In this document: positions 22,814 through 34,260 of the stretch, one piece after another
Position numbering within the stretch: the stretch's first letter is position 1
How the letters are laid out: the number at the start of each line of letters is the position of its first letter
Position numbers and translations under genes: made by a program
Assembly (NCBI GenBank): GCA_030762175.1
Contig: CM060831.1
Location: 75,927,001 to 75,991,000, forward strand
From: Metallyticus violacea
Taxonomy: Eukaryota > Arthropoda > Insecta > Mantodea > Metallyticidae
DNA length: 64,000 nt
Reading direction: 5' to 3'
Notes under the pieces: generated by a model
Databases searched by the model: none
The model's input: the letters and a program-made list of their open reading frames with translations, nothing else
Told to the model about the DNA's origin: nothing

Positions 22814-22882
<69 letters not shown>
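22814..22882. repeat. Compound microsatellite (TA)n(TG)n
   Basis: About 25 bases of alternating TA are followed by about 44 bases of alternating TG. The peptide frames over it are low complexity, not proteins. Confidence 0.98.
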
Positions 22883-22884
<2 letters not shown>

Positions 22885-24626
22885 CCCTTTTGATTTGTTA
22901 TAAGAACGTCATTAACATGTTCGGCCGTAAGACCCATGCGACAGTTGTATTTATTGGGAAGTGTACTAAAGCGTACAATAAAACGCCCATTACTTTAAAT
23001 GAAAACAGTAATTAATCGCTTACTCAAAACTGAGGTTACGGAATCGTTTGAACTTTGATCACTTTATGATACGTATTTTCCTTAAAAAATTGAATTGTGT
23101 ATCTGTTCTTTCATGTTTTAAGATTCCATTATTTACTAGTATTTTGAACCAAATGCATACTTATTTTGAAAGTGGTGACCATAAAATCTTAAAATGTGTT
23201 TTTGGTAGGAAAAAATCTAAATAATACGTTTCATTCTTGGTTCCATTACCAACAGAAAGTCTTATTTTTCTTCTTCTTTCATACCATTATTTCATCAGTA
23301 TCGATTGCATCAGAATCACATTTGAAGTCTTACAGCCTGGCAAATTTATAGCTGTTCATTGTGTTTTCTGGAAGTCAGACATTTCATTTGTTCTTTGTTT
23401 ATGATGCAATAAATGTTTGGTTTGTTCCATACTCGCCTACATCAATCTGTTCGTATCTTAACGTTTCCCTGACTGAGTGTTCTATCTCACTTCATTTCTA
23501 TATTGCGGCTATGCAGTTTATGTCTCCAGACGGTCCTGAACATTCCTTATCCGTAGGAGTGCCGCTGGACTTCTCGATTATTGTAGCATAAATTTCATTT
23601 GCTGTGGATTCTGTAGTAATGCAGCATATCTCTCAGATATCTCTAGAAATAAAATATCAGATGACTTTACATCTGACCACTCCACAAGTCTCAGCCTGCT
23701 GATTCGTCGATCTGGAAACGTTTCACTCTCAGCCGTTCCCTAACCACACTAGCACAATGAGAAGGGTCATCGTCCTAATGTCCAAATCGCATCGTTGAAG
23801 TAGTATCCATTAGGAATTCCCTGCAATGAAATGGCATCAACCCACACTGATGTACCAATTCCTGAATATTATCAAAGAAGGCCGTGAGCCTTATAGTTGT
23901 TTATTTCAGCGTACTTATGGGTGACAGAAAACTCATTTAAAATAATCCACTTCATGTCAATATGGCACACAATTTGAATGAATTCTATCTCCACTGTAGT
24001 TCAAATAAACTTGCATAAACAAGTGGAAAACTAAACAAATTGTCATTATTTTAGATACAGTTGTACAATCAGGGTTCATTGTGGAAAAAAAATTGTTCTA
24101 GATTAACAAATTGCTTCATTATACCTAGTCCATTCGTTTAAGTGTTCCATTTCACCTTGTTCTGTTGTAGCATTACTTTCAAAATCAGTTGCATTCATAT
24201 TTTTCTTTCATTTCACAGCTGGATAGCATGAAATTAATAATAATAAGCGTAAATGGCGCCTATGAAGAAAACAAATGTAGTGGTGAAAAGTTCAGTTTTC
24301 CATTCTAATCTGATAATATTCATTAATTCGCTATCTCTCTTCGTGCATTACTGGATTGCATGAGATTCAATTTTATCATTATGGGCTTGGCTAGTTTTCT
24401 AATAAATCTGCCACGTAAGTTCCGGCCGACGATATTTCACTCCTTTATTGCATTTGAGGGTTTGGAGAAGCCATTCCGTAGAATAGAGGTTAATTACTTC
24501 AGCAAGATTGATATTTTCATGTACAGAAAGTGTCTATCATAAAATTTATGTAACATCACACTTAAATATTATAAAAATAAACAAACAACGCTGTTTGTTT
24601 AATTTATGCGTTCATGCTCTTTTAAA
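22883..24626. other. AT-rich stretch, no gene seen
   Basis: No coding similarity or repeat was recognised. The frames at 23361-23591 and 24360-24542 have no motif. Confidence 0.35.
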
Positions 24627-24925
24627 GTCGATTCTGGCGGTGAAGTGATTACCATACTTACCTCCTAAACCCAAATTCGCGGACTCGAACCCGGCAAGGA
24701 TCGATGAATTTTTTCGGGGCGTAAAAATCCTAAGTTTGACTTCCTTCGGCAGGGAAGTAAAGCCATGGGTCCCGTGTCGTACATTTACGGTACGAAAAAG
24801 AAGCTCAAGCCGGAGAGAAGAAACCTCTGAGCAAAATTTGTCTTTCACGCCCTAAATTGAATGGAATACCGATGACCTGAGATGTTAAAGAGCGTCCATA
24901 GATAAATCAGATAAATAAAAAATCA
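24627..24925 (+). repeat. SINE family 1 copy, full length, diverged
   Basis: The head is recognisable with changes (TTCTGGCGGTGAAGTGATTA; B box GACTCGAACCC). The body has GGGGCGTAAAAATCCTAAGT and CCCGTGTCGTACATTTACGG. It lost GCCG from the TTTGTCGGCCG motif and ends in an A-rich ATAAATCAGATAAATAAAAA tail. Confidence 0.9.
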
Positions 24926-25621
24926 AGCAGCATGTGAAATACTTCGCATACAACCATAAGTATTTCACTGTATGCAACGCTGAGAATGTGCGTTATAATC
25001 ATGTTGAGGTAGACAATTATAGTTCTTTTGTAGTTAAATGCAAGATGTGATGCTCTTATTGGGTTATTGCAAATTTCTTGACAAAATGTGGAACGCAGGC
25101 CGATCACCATTTGACCACCCTCAGTGCCCAAACTAGTCATACCGGACATGGGTCCCCTCTTAAATTTGGATCTGTCGGACGTACGGCATGCGCAGCGTTG
25201 TTGTGCTATTTTGAATCATTTTAAGTGTTCCGCTTAGAGGTATCAAGAAATCAGTGATAATTTTAATAATGGTTTATTAACATACCTTTTTACATAGCTT
25301 ATTGTAGAAATGCATCAACTTTAGAGTATGGGCAATGCAATTGGACGTGTGAACCTCCAGTGACTCTGATTCCATTTATCACACTCAAGGTGAACAAGTC
25401 TCTGTACCCACGTAACAGATTTCTGTTTTAACCACACGTTTTGCGGTAGCGTCCACATTCTTATAGTAGAGATACTTTTTATTGTTTAAATAGTGTTTAA
25501 CTAAGGAGTGAGTAAAATTTTTTTAGAGAAAGGAGCTGATTTATTAAAGTTTATACATTCAGGAAATCAAAAAGTTGCTTGATTTAATCGACCGGGCATT
25601 GTGTCTGCTTTAATTCCAATT
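24926..25621. other. No gene recognised
   Basis: No motif seen. Confidence 0.35.
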
Positions 25622-25880
25622 CCGTTTTAACAACTAAGGCTTCAAGGACGGTGGACATTGATGATACCTGAGATGAAAGAATGAGTTGGGAGGAGATTTT
25701 TTTTAAAGAAAGTAAGCATTCCAGATCTAATTTCATGTTGCCTCCCCGGCATTTTTCATTATGAGGACTGAGAAAAACTTGGAAAACCTCAGTCACGGAG
25801 AATGGTCCTAGTGGGAATCGAAAGCTAGACCTCTTCGCTCATGAGTCCGCGTCTTAATGACTTCGGCCACCTGTGGCGGT
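25622..25880 (-). repeat. SINE family 2 copy, full length, diverged
   Basis: On the minus strand it starts CCGCCACAGGTGGCCGAAGTC, with a tRNA Ser/Leu-like D-arm and a weakened B box. It continues through the CAGTCCTCATAATG and GCCGGGGAGGC landmarks to a degraded 3' end. Confidence 0.85.
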
Positions 25881-27433
25881 TTATCGTAGCTTATCTGTTT
25901 CTCTACTGAATAAGTAGTACCAGCCGCACATGCGCATGAGCACGCACCCACGTCTTTCATACCATTGTTGTATAAACTTGAAGAGTTTCACTATCTTTTA
26001 AGATACAAACCATAATAATATCCTCCATTGTTTTTAAACGGTGAACATTTATTTCTCTTTCCCTCTAAGTGGAACATTCTGTACTTTTCTCTTCCAATGG
26101 TCTACAAGCATGTAATTCAATCCTGTGATGCTGAAGGCCATACATTTTTAGATCCTTAAAATAGTTTAACACTCCACATTTTCTCACTTCTGGGCATCCT
26201 GCTCTATATATATATATATATATATATATAATATGTGAGTGTCTTTGTATTATAAATCACTCTTTACGCTCTTAAAAATATTAAAACATAAATGATAATT
26301 AATAAAAATAAAACATATATTCCGTAAAATAAAGTATTGTTAAACTTGCTGTAGTAGTAATGAATGTGCTGTACAAATTATTTTATGATTATTACTAATA
26401 GAACGTGCATACGGAACAGGAAAGTTGAAAGTTTTTAGCTCCTGTTGAAATGACCGCATGAAATGATTTTATTGCCCTATAGCTTCGGGCTGCCAATCCC
26501 AGGTGGCACCATCTCCACATCCGTAGACAGTGGAAAGGAAGAACACCATGACGTCACCTGAGTGGAGTCGTCCGCGAGGGATTCCAAAATAAATGTTTGA
26601 TGAAGCCCGCGATAGTAATCTTCCCAAGGGATTTTCCACCTTCAACTGAAACCCTGACCCGAGAATAATTAATGCCCATAACGCCAGCCCGGTTTCTGAA
26701 TTAATGATGACCACCGATTTTGGCTAAGTCAGCACTGAGTTTGGGACGATATTAGGTTATGGCGGAGTTATTGGAAGTATGTTTAAATGTGCCTCCAGCT
26801 ATTGCCCCAAATTTCCTTCGCCATCTTTGCAAGAAGCACACACCGCACTCTATCGATATAAATAATGTACTTCCGAAATCGTTGTGATCCTCGTCGAGTG
26901 AATGAGGTCAACTTAATGGTAGACATCATTATTTTAACTTGGTTTACATACCTTCACACTAATGTACTGTTTTAAATCTGATGAAATATTAGTTATGATT
27001 TTAGGCATTTTAAATGCAATATTAGTAAAGACCATAAAATATTAAAAATGAACACTTTTAATAAATAAAATATTTGTATTATTTTGCATTTGAATGTTCT
27101 GTTGAGTTCAACAATGGTGTCCAAAGGTCTTCATGTGGCATTTTTCTATTTCCAAAACCCTAAAGAAGAATTGTACTAAAGTAAATTAAATGCATTTAAT
27201 TTTAATGTACAAATATTTTATCTTCCATTTAGGTCTGGTTTCATGAACAGAAGTTAAAAATGCACTAACATGTTTGCTTTAACGTTGTGTTAAAATCATT
27301 AACAATATATTAAGATTCCGGCGTTCCACCAATACTTTCCAGCATACTGTTAATTAACATGATGTTAGATTCCCGTGTATTGCAAATAGATCGCGAAGCC
27401 AGTGACATAATCGAAAGACCTTTGAACGTATTT
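25881..27433. other. No gene recognised; TA microsatellite inside
   Basis: A TA microsatellite lies at 26205-26230. The rest has no motif I recognise, including a GC-richer patch at about 26480-26740 with a short minus-strand frame. Confidence 0.4.
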
Positions 27434-28260
27434 CGATGTACGGTGTAATTTCCGGCCTAACCATTTTCTAGACTTGATAAATGCAAAAACTATATTTCAC
27501 TTTTCAATATAGTTGCCCTTTATTGCAATACACTTCTCACATCTTTGAATAAACATTACAACACCCCCCCCCCAAGAAAATAGTCAGAAGTCTTGTCTGA
27601 AAAATGGGCATAAACAGCATCCACCACTTCTTCGTCACACTTAAATTTAATTTGGTCGGTCCTGGTGGTGTAGTGGTTACCATACTTGCCTCCTAAACCC
27701 AAGATCGCGGGTTCGAACCCGGCCAGGACCGATGAATTTTTTCGGGGCGTAAAAATCCTAAGTATGGCTTCCTTCGGAGGGGAAGTAAAACCGTGGGTCC
27801 CGTGTAGTACATTTACGGCACGAAAAAGAACCTCAAGCCTGAAAGAGAGGCCTCTGAGCAAAATTTGTCGGCCGTTTCACGCCCTGAGTTGAATGGGACG
27901 CTGATGACCTGAGCTGTTAAAGAGCGTCCATAAATAAATTATTAAAAAAAAACACTTAAATTTCTTTTCTGGAAGGTCCTTCTTGAGTTTTGACAACAGG
28001 AAGTAGTCACTGGGAGTTAGATCTAGGTTGTAGAGTGGATGGTCGATCTCCTTGAAGGCACATTTCTTCACAGCTTCCTTTGCAACAAGAGCTGTGTGCA
28101 CAGGCGTTATTGTGAATAAGGTGCACACCACCACTTAGCTCTCCTCGCCTTTTCTCTTTGATGGAAGCACTTAGTCTGTGCAATAGGCCAGCATAGTACT
28201 CCCCATTTACTGTGGTGTTCCTCTCCTTGAACTCAATGAAAAGTATACGCGCAGTTTATA
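27434..28260 (-). pseudogene. Mariner transposase remnant, split by a SINE
   Basis: The minus strand from about 28240 down encodes FIEFKERNTTVNGEYY, ALVAKEAVKK, PLYNLDLTPSDYFLL and SKLKKDLPEKKFK. These are the catalytic core and linker of a true mariner (D,D34D type), including the last Asp in the PSDYF block. A SINE at 27649-27951 interrupts the gene. The protein resumes on the far side with KFKCDEEVVDAVYAHFSDKT and decays toward a terminal repeat near 27434. The 5' half and the left catalytic Asp are missing. Confidence 0.85.
27649..27951 (+). repeat. SINE family 1 copy inserted in mariner, perfect TSD
   Basis: The head is intact: GGTCCTGGTGGTGTAGTGG, B box GGTTCGAACCC, and CCAGGACC closing the arm. 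It is among the closest copies to the family consensus. The direct repeats ACACTTAAATTT at 27637-27648 and 27952-27963 are identical over 12 bases. It is inserted opposite to the mariner gene. Confidence 0.95.
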
Positions 28261-29030
28261 TGAGAGTGAAAAAAATGCAATTTCAATTCCTGTTTTAACC
28301 GTAATTTTCAAGACCTTGCAGTATTAAATGTATTAATTCAGCAATTAATTGGGTTCTTTTAATGGTAAAAATATTTTTGAAATGTCGTAATGAGAAATAT
28401 CGTACAATTTAAACCAACTTAAATTCCAAATTCGTGTTCCTGAATAAAAAAAAAACGATTTAATATCCCAGTGGTGCAATTTAATTTTATGAAATAAATA
28501 TTATAGATTTTTCTCACTACGATATTAATTAGTTTTTCTTTGATAACGTAAAAATGCAATTTTGACTCTTAATTGTTTAGAACAACGACATTTTTCTTAA
28601 GGAATTGTTTTGATATTCTCAATTATAAAATATCAAATTATTGTTGGATTAGTGCACATAGGATGGAAATGAAATAACCACGTCAAGTTTCAGAGCAAAT
28701 AGGATTTCTTTGTACTTATAAAAAAAAAATATTAAACTCATATTCTTTGAAGAAAAAATATTTTTTCGGAAAGTATAACACATTGTATTACATTATTATT
28801 GTCCCAAGTATTCCGATGTTTGCCCAAAATGGCAGAAAATGTTGTACTAAAATATTATTACTTTGATATATTGGATGATTTTCGTGTAAATTAAATTTAG
28901 CGGATCACTAATTTGAAGCTGCAGTGAATTAAAATGAAAAGAGTTTGCAATGTCGCCGGCAGCAGGGGTTGGAGGTAAGCGCCTACCTGGCACTCGACAA
29001 CTGTTTCCTCGTTAATGTGTGATAAGGGCT
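28261..29030. other. AT-rich stretch, no gene seen
   Basis: No motif seen. Confidence 0.35.
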
Positions 29031-29201
29031 AAAGCCCTGTATTATACAAGTATGGACACACTTTGCGGCGGAATTTGCTGACAACCGAGCTCCGTGCTTG
29101 TTTCTCCAGCATCAGCCGCCATTTAGGGCGTGATATCTGTGTGTTGTGCCATGTGCATATATGGAAAAGCATTTTTAAATTTTTATTTTAATTTAGTTAA
29201 C

Positions 29202-29270
29202 ATGCCTGAGTATTGTGCATTTGGTTGTTCGACTCAAGGAAAGAAAGGCGTTACGTTATATCCCATTCAA
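29202..29270 (+). CDS. Putative first exon of a THAP-domain protein
   Basis: From an ATG at 29202 the frame reads MPEYCAFGCSTQGKKGVTLY then PIQ. A THAP zinc finger starts the same way: M-x-x-x-C, a second Cys 3-4 residues later, then a G-V-S/T-L-[HY]-x-[FI]-P stretch. AAG|GTTTAA at about 29270 could be a donor site, and THAP domains are often split by an early intron. Upstream (29040-29160) is a GC-richer patch containing AGCCGCCAT, as in many promoters. I could not find the remaining C-x35-50-C-x2-H part of the domain downstream, so this may be a gene start with a long intron or a THAP-bearing transposon fragment. Confidence 0.4.
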
Positions 29271-30358
29271 GGTTTAATTTGACATTTAAATTGCTTCAAA
29301 ACAACTTATGTAATGCAATAAAATATTTGTTAACATAGCTATGTTGTATTTAGCAATGACTATTACTAAGTGTTTTATATTTACAATATTATTACTGTAT
29401 TACAGTATACTCTGAGCTTATTCTCGAATATATTTGCCATAGCTTTCAAAAATTAGATGCATGTGTGCGATCTGTGAAGGTGTTTTGCATTTTTTTGATA
29501 TAAAAGTAGTTTACCACAATCATGTAGTTCATTTGCAATGCCACTGTTGTAGAAAAAAATAATTTAAAAAATGCAACACGCTACTGTAAAATAACTAAAT
29601 GCTGGAGAAAAAGACATAGAAAATGCAGATCTATAGATTGTGAATAGTTTAAATTTTTAGGCATATCATTTAATTCATTTATCTCTTGTTTTCACACTAT
29701 AGGTTTCTGATTGCCATAGCCATTCTCTTTGGACCAATTTAGAACAGAGAAATGTAAAACCACATAAAATTTTTGTTTTAAGTTGAATTTGGTAGGAAGC
29801 CTTCTAAACCCTATAATTCTTATAATTCATTCTTAACTGATAGGTTAACTGTAGGCTTTATACAGTTTATGCCAACACTGATATAATAAATGCATTACGA
29901 CAAATAATTCAAGAGTGAATAGCAAATATAATAAGAAATTTTTATGTTTCATCTGTTAAAAGGCTGTAATTAGTAAGGCCTACGTTCAATGTGTGATTTC
30001 TGTTTTAGCCGATGACAGTCTTTTCCTCTGCCGGCAAATGATCCTTCATTGGCCGCTGAGTTCGGATGTGGTACTACGCGAAAGTGTCGTAACTGTAACT
30101 GACATAGTCTCAAAAGTATGCATTTTCTGTCTGAGCTAGGTGTTCTAATGCAAAAAGAAGAACATGTGCAGACGCTGAAGGTATCATTCAATAGTATAAC
30201 ACAAATATTTTAGGAATTAAGTGTATGACAATCGAGTAAAACGACAGAAGCACGTAGTCTTATGGAAATTACAGGCGGTTAGGCCAAAAATGGAGCGTGT
30301 CCCATACTTGTATAATAATCAGGATAAGGATCAGAGAGTGAATGCGTCCTGTCAGTTC
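29271..30358. other. AT-rich stretch, possible intron
   Basis: No second THAP half or other motif was seen. The left part would be intron if the exon at 29202 is real. Confidence 0.3.
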
Positions 30359-30368
30359 CCCCCCCCCC

Positions 30369-31938
30369 TTGTTGAGTATCACTTGTAGTAATACTGCAGA
30401 ATATCTTCATTTGATGCTGGTGAAGCCCCCACTATTTGTTGAGTATCACTTGTAGTAATACTGTAGAATATCTTCATTTGATGCTGGTGAAGCCCCCACT
30501 CTTTGTTGAGTATCACTTGTAGTAATACTGTAGAATATCTTCATTTGATGCTGGTGAAGTCCCCACCCTTTGTTGAGTATCACTTGTAGTAGTAATGCAG
30601 AATATCTTCATTTGATGCTGGTGAAGTCCCCACCCTTTGTTGAGTATCACATGTAGTAATACTGTAGAATATCTTCATTTGATGCTGGTGAAGCCCCCAC
30701 TCTTTGTTGGTGACCGCCACGGGTGGCCGAGGTCGTTAAGGCACGGACTCGTGAGCGGGAGGTCTGCGGTTCGAATCCCGCCAGGACCGTCCTCCCTGAC
30801 TGGAGTTTTTTCCAGGTTTTCCTCAGTCTTCATAACTGGCAAATGCCGGGGAGGTACCCTAAACTTAGGCCTGGAACGCTTCCTTCCTTAAAAAACAAAT
30901 ATCCTTTCCCAATTTATCATTTCATCTCATGTATCATCAGTGTCCATCGCCTGTGGTGCCTCAGTAGTAAAAACGGGCGTTAAACACTACTCAAAAAAAA
31001 AAAACTCTTTGTTGAGTATCACATATAGTAGTACTGTAGAATATCTTCATTTGATGCTGGTGAAGTCCCCACTCTTTGTTGAGTATCACATGTAGTAATA
31101 CTGCAGAATATCTTCATTTGATGCTGGTGAAGTCCCCACCCTTTGTTGAGTATCACTTGTAGTAATACTGTAGAATATTTTCATTTGATGCTGGTAAAGT
31201 CCCCACCCTTTGTTGAGTATCACTTGTAGTAATACTGTAGAATATTTTCATTTGATGCTGGTAAAGTCCCCACTCTTTGTTGAGTATCACTTGTAGTAGT
31301 ACTGCACACTATCTTCATTTGATGCTGGTAAAGTCCCCACTCTTTGTTGCGTATCACATGTAGTAATACTGCAGAATATCTTCATTTGATGCTGGTAAAG
31401 TCCCCACTCTTTGTTGAGTATCACTTGTAGTAGTACTGCACACTATCTTCATTTGATGCTGGTAAAGTCCCCACTCTTTGTTGCGTATCACATGTAGTAA
31501 TACTGCAGAATATTTTCATTTGATGCTGGTAAAGTCCCCACCCTTTGTTGAGTATCACTTGTAGTAATACTGTAGAATATTTTCATTTGATGCTGGTAAA
31601 GTCCCCACTCTTTGTTGAGTATCACTTGTAGTAGTACTGCACACTATCTTCATTTGATGCTGGTAAAGTCCCCACTCTTTGTTGCGTATCACATGTAGTA
31701 ATACTGCAGAATATCTTCATTTGATGCTGGTGAAGTCTCCACTCTCTGTTGAGTATCACTTGTAGTAATACTGCAGAATATCTTCATTTGATGCTGACGA
31801 AGCCCCCACTCTTTGTTGAGTATCACTTGTAGTAATACTGCAGAATATCTTCATTTGATGCTGGTGAAGTCTCCACTCTTTGTTGAGTATCACTTGCAGT
31901 AATACTGCAGAATATCTTCATTTGATGCTGACGAAGCA
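30369..31938. repeat. Minisatellite, 67-bp unit, 18.9 copies, interrupted by a SINE
   Basis: The unit begins TTGTTGAGTATCACTTGTAG and includes CTTCATTTGATGCTGGTGAA. Unit starts are spaced exactly 67 bases apart. From 30369 to 31880, minus the 305 bases of SINE plus duplicated target, is 18 x 67. The last unit ends after about 59 bases. Variants recur in order: TGCACACTATC units at 31277, 31411 and 31612 are each followed by a GCGTATCACATG unit, so multi-unit blocks were copied. A run of C precedes the array. Confidence 0.97.
30710..31003 (+). repeat. SINE family 2 copy, full length with perfect TSD
   Basis: The head is CCGCCACGGGTGGCCGAGGT, then GTTAAGGC (tRNA Ser/Leu-like), B box GGTTCGAATCC. 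The body includes TTTTTTCCAGG, GGGGAGGTACCCTAAACTTA and AACGGGCGTTAAACAC, and the tail is poly-A. The target duplication ACTCTTTGTTG at 30699-30709 and 31004-31014 is identical. It lies in the sixth minisatellite unit. Confidence 0.95.
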
Positions 31939-32152
31939 AGATGTCTCCATGCACCTTGGCGCTGTATCCAGAAAGGCACGTGCAAAATTCAGATACATTT
32001 ATCGCGGCCTGTTAACGTGATACAAGTTGTGATCGGGGGCAACCGCTCCCCAATGAAATTATTGTTAAAGTCAAGAAAATTTTTACATTTAGTGGCATAA
32101 AACTCTGGACACAGCAGTTGTGATATTGCTTGCTAGAGCGACATGGGTTACA

Positions 32153-32200
32153 TTGTTGTTGTTGTTGTTGTTGTTATTATTATTATTATTATTATTATTA
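32153..32200. repeat. Compound microsatellite (TTG)n(TTA)n
   Basis: About eight TTG units are followed by about eight TTA units. It directly precedes the truncated SINE. Confidence 0.95.
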
Positions 32201-32455
32201 AATCTCGGGTACATGAGCAGGAGGTGTGGCATTCGATTCCCGCAAGAACCTTTCTCCCTAAATGAGGTTTTTTCAGGTTTCCTCCGTTTTATAAATGGCA
32301 AATGGCGGGGAGGTATCTTTAACTTAGACCTGGAAACCTTCCTTCTATTACAAAAAACTCTCTTAATTTACCGTTTCATCTCATGTATCATCAGTGTCCA
32401 CTACCTACAATGCCTCAGCAGTAAAAATGAACGTTAAACATTATTATAAACGTTT
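32201..32455 (+). repeat. SINE family 2 copy, 5'-truncated
   Basis: Begins inside the tRNA-like head (CATGAGCAGGAGG, B box ATTCGATTCCC). It continues through CCCTAAATGAGGTTTTTTCA and ATGGCGGGGAGGTATC to ATGAACGTTAAACATTATT. Confidence 0.9.
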
Positions 32456-32567
32456 GTTATTTTAATTTATCTTGAGGTTGGGGTATTGCATTGAGTGGTA
32501 CTTTTGACGTTCATATTCAAATCCAGCGTGCACGGTGCCAATCTCATCATGACCTTCAACAAAGAGG

Positions 32568-32908
32568 ATATTTTCGAATGACTGCTCGATCAGAGGATTC
32601 AGAATCAAGACTTAGCATATGTCTTAGTGATGGACGAGGCCTCTTTCACTCGCAGTAGCATCACAAACTTTCACAACAACTGTGTGTCGACAGTGGATAA
32701 TCCTCACACTATTCATCAGGCGGAACTTCCAGCATACGTTTTCTATCAATGTATCTCCGCTGACATAATAGGAAACTTTATTTTAGGGCTTTCGTGCTGT
32801 CATCCCCTTTTGCAGGCAGGTACGGAAGGTATCTGAGGAATCGTATTTCTAGACATTCAGCTGACACAAGGAGGAAGATGTGGTTTCTCCATAATGGTTT
32901 ACGACCAT
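32568..32908 (+). pseudogene. Mariner/IS630-like transposase fragment (central DDE region)
   Basis: Frames give DEASFTRSSITNFHNN, equivalent to the first catalytic Asp block D-E-A/S-x-F-T/H. NPHTIHQAELPAYVF and ADIIGNFILG follow, the conserved G-I-V-G-x-x-L-I-G region. A frameshift near 32818 leads to YLRNRISRHSADTRRKMWFL and HNG, corresponding to the R-R-x-M-W-F-x-H-D-G block, with the catalytic Asp replaced by Asn in this copy. The sequence stops abruptly at about 32908 where LINE sequence begins. N- and C-terminal parts are absent. Confidence 0.75.
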
Positions 32909-33523
32909 TATCAGTCACTAATGACTCAACACTTATCAAGAACTCTAGATTTGTATGGGAATGTCTCCAAGGTCTAATTAATTTTTCCACAGAGATTCTA
33001 TAAGAACGTTGTTGGATGCCTGAATATCAGGACAAGGAGGTAATGAAGCAGCAGATAAACTGGCAAAAGAAGAAACTAAGATCATTCATAGAAAGACTCC
33101 TTTCTGCGACATTAGCAAGAAGACTGCTAGAAACGTAATGGACCTAGATCTTAAGATCAGATGGAAGAACCTTCTTCCCATTCAAGCACTAGGTAAAAAT
33201 TTTATTAAAACTTCCGAGAGCACCCTGGCTAAGGATCTACTCAGTAGGAACAGAAAGAAAATTGAAAAAGCTATTTGAATGATTACTGGACATTGCCCAT
33301 TCCCCCAATGGGAGTCCACCATGGGATTTCTACGTGAAATCTGGCGAGACTACAAAACACATCAACTGGAGTTGAATCTCTGGAAAGGCAAAGAACATCT
33401 CTATTAGAATATAGTTCTTTAAGCTTGCGAAAAGACTCTAGAGCTCACTAAAGCTCTAAATCTGAAATGCAAGATTAGGTTTAAGGAGTGCCGAAGGGCC
33501 CTTGTGACCTAAGTGCCAATGTA
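32909..33523 (+). pseudogene. Non-LTR retrotransposon RNase H domain and 3' end
   Basis: The peptide SRFVWECLQGLINFSTEI is followed after a frameshift by GNEAADKLAKEET. That is the C-terminal part of a LINE RNase H domain, with the Asp of E-A-A-D-x-L-A. Further on LLSRNRKKIEKAI and ITGHCPFP-x4-TMGF match the usual post-RNase H region of Jockey/I-type elements. Downstream GTGCCGAAGGGCCCTTGTGA resembles LINE 3' UTR ends. Stops and frameshifts abound. It is joined directly to the mariner fragment on the left and interrupted or ended by another mariner on the right. Confidence 0.75.
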
Positions 33524-33525
33524 TA

Positions 33526-34258
33526 CCGAGGGTGCCAAAAATACACACACTTTGACAGTAGATATCTATTTAATAGATTTCAAAGTTGGACCGAAAAACA
33601 ACAGTAATGTGTAGTATGATATTCTGTAAACAGATGCAACTCACATACATTATGATGGCGTTGCTACGTGACTGGGTAAATCAACAATAAACAAATGAAG
33701 CCAAGATTATCGTAAATCAACAATGAACAAATCCAAGATTATCGTATGATGTTCTGTAAATACATGTGACTTACATTACGTTATGCTAGCGTTGCTACAA
33801 CAAAATGGAACCAAATTTATCGTTTGAAAAGCGGAAAGAAATTTTGAAGTGGTATTGGAAAACTGAGAATGTTGTTGAAATTCAAATGCACTGGAGACGT
33901 GTGTACAGAACAGAATCGCCGTCTAACCAGATCTAACTCCGTTGGACTTCTGCCTATGGGGAACTCTTAAGAATGTTGTATACCGTAGAAAACCAGCTAC
34001 ACTTACAACACTTCGGAAAGAAATTGAAACGGCATATGCTGCAATCGCTGAGGACACTTTCGCAAACATTACTCAATTAGTAATTCAACGTACTCAGAAG
34101 TATATCGACGCCGATGGTGGGCATTTTGAGTAACTGTTGTAACTGTAAAAGTCTAAGATGAATAGTGCTCATCATTTTCTGTTTGTGTGAATTCAGTTTT
34201 GTTATGTTAACAGTTTTTTTCTTTGCTTGAAGTGTGTATTTATTTTTTGACACCTCTG
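33526..34258 (+). mobile_element. Mariner-type element, internally deleted, with TIRs and TA
   Basis: The left end CCGAGGGTGCCAAAAATACA and the right end (complement) CAGAGGTGTCAAAAAATAAA are inverted repeats. TA flanks both sides (33524-33525, 34259-34260). The coding remnant begins MEPNLSFEKRKEILKWYWKT at 33805, an N-terminal HTH. It jumps near 33920 to a C-terminal frame, DLTPLDFCLWGTLKNVVYRR, ending KYIDADGGHFE at 34130. The whole DDE centre is deleted. A non-autonomous derivative could have been moved by a related transposase. Confidence 0.8.
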
Positions 34259-34260
34259 TA

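Noticed and set aside
22752..22937. Frame with His-Thr repeats
   Set aside because: Translation of the (TA)n(TG)n microsatellite.
27556..27861. 101-codon minus-strand frame
   Set aside because: It joins antisense SINE sequence to the mariner C-terminus, so it is a chimeric artefact.
30369..31938. CRISPR-like array of repeats
   Set aside because: Units are contiguous 67-bp tandem repeats without spacers, in a eukaryotic-type sequence. It is a minisatellite.
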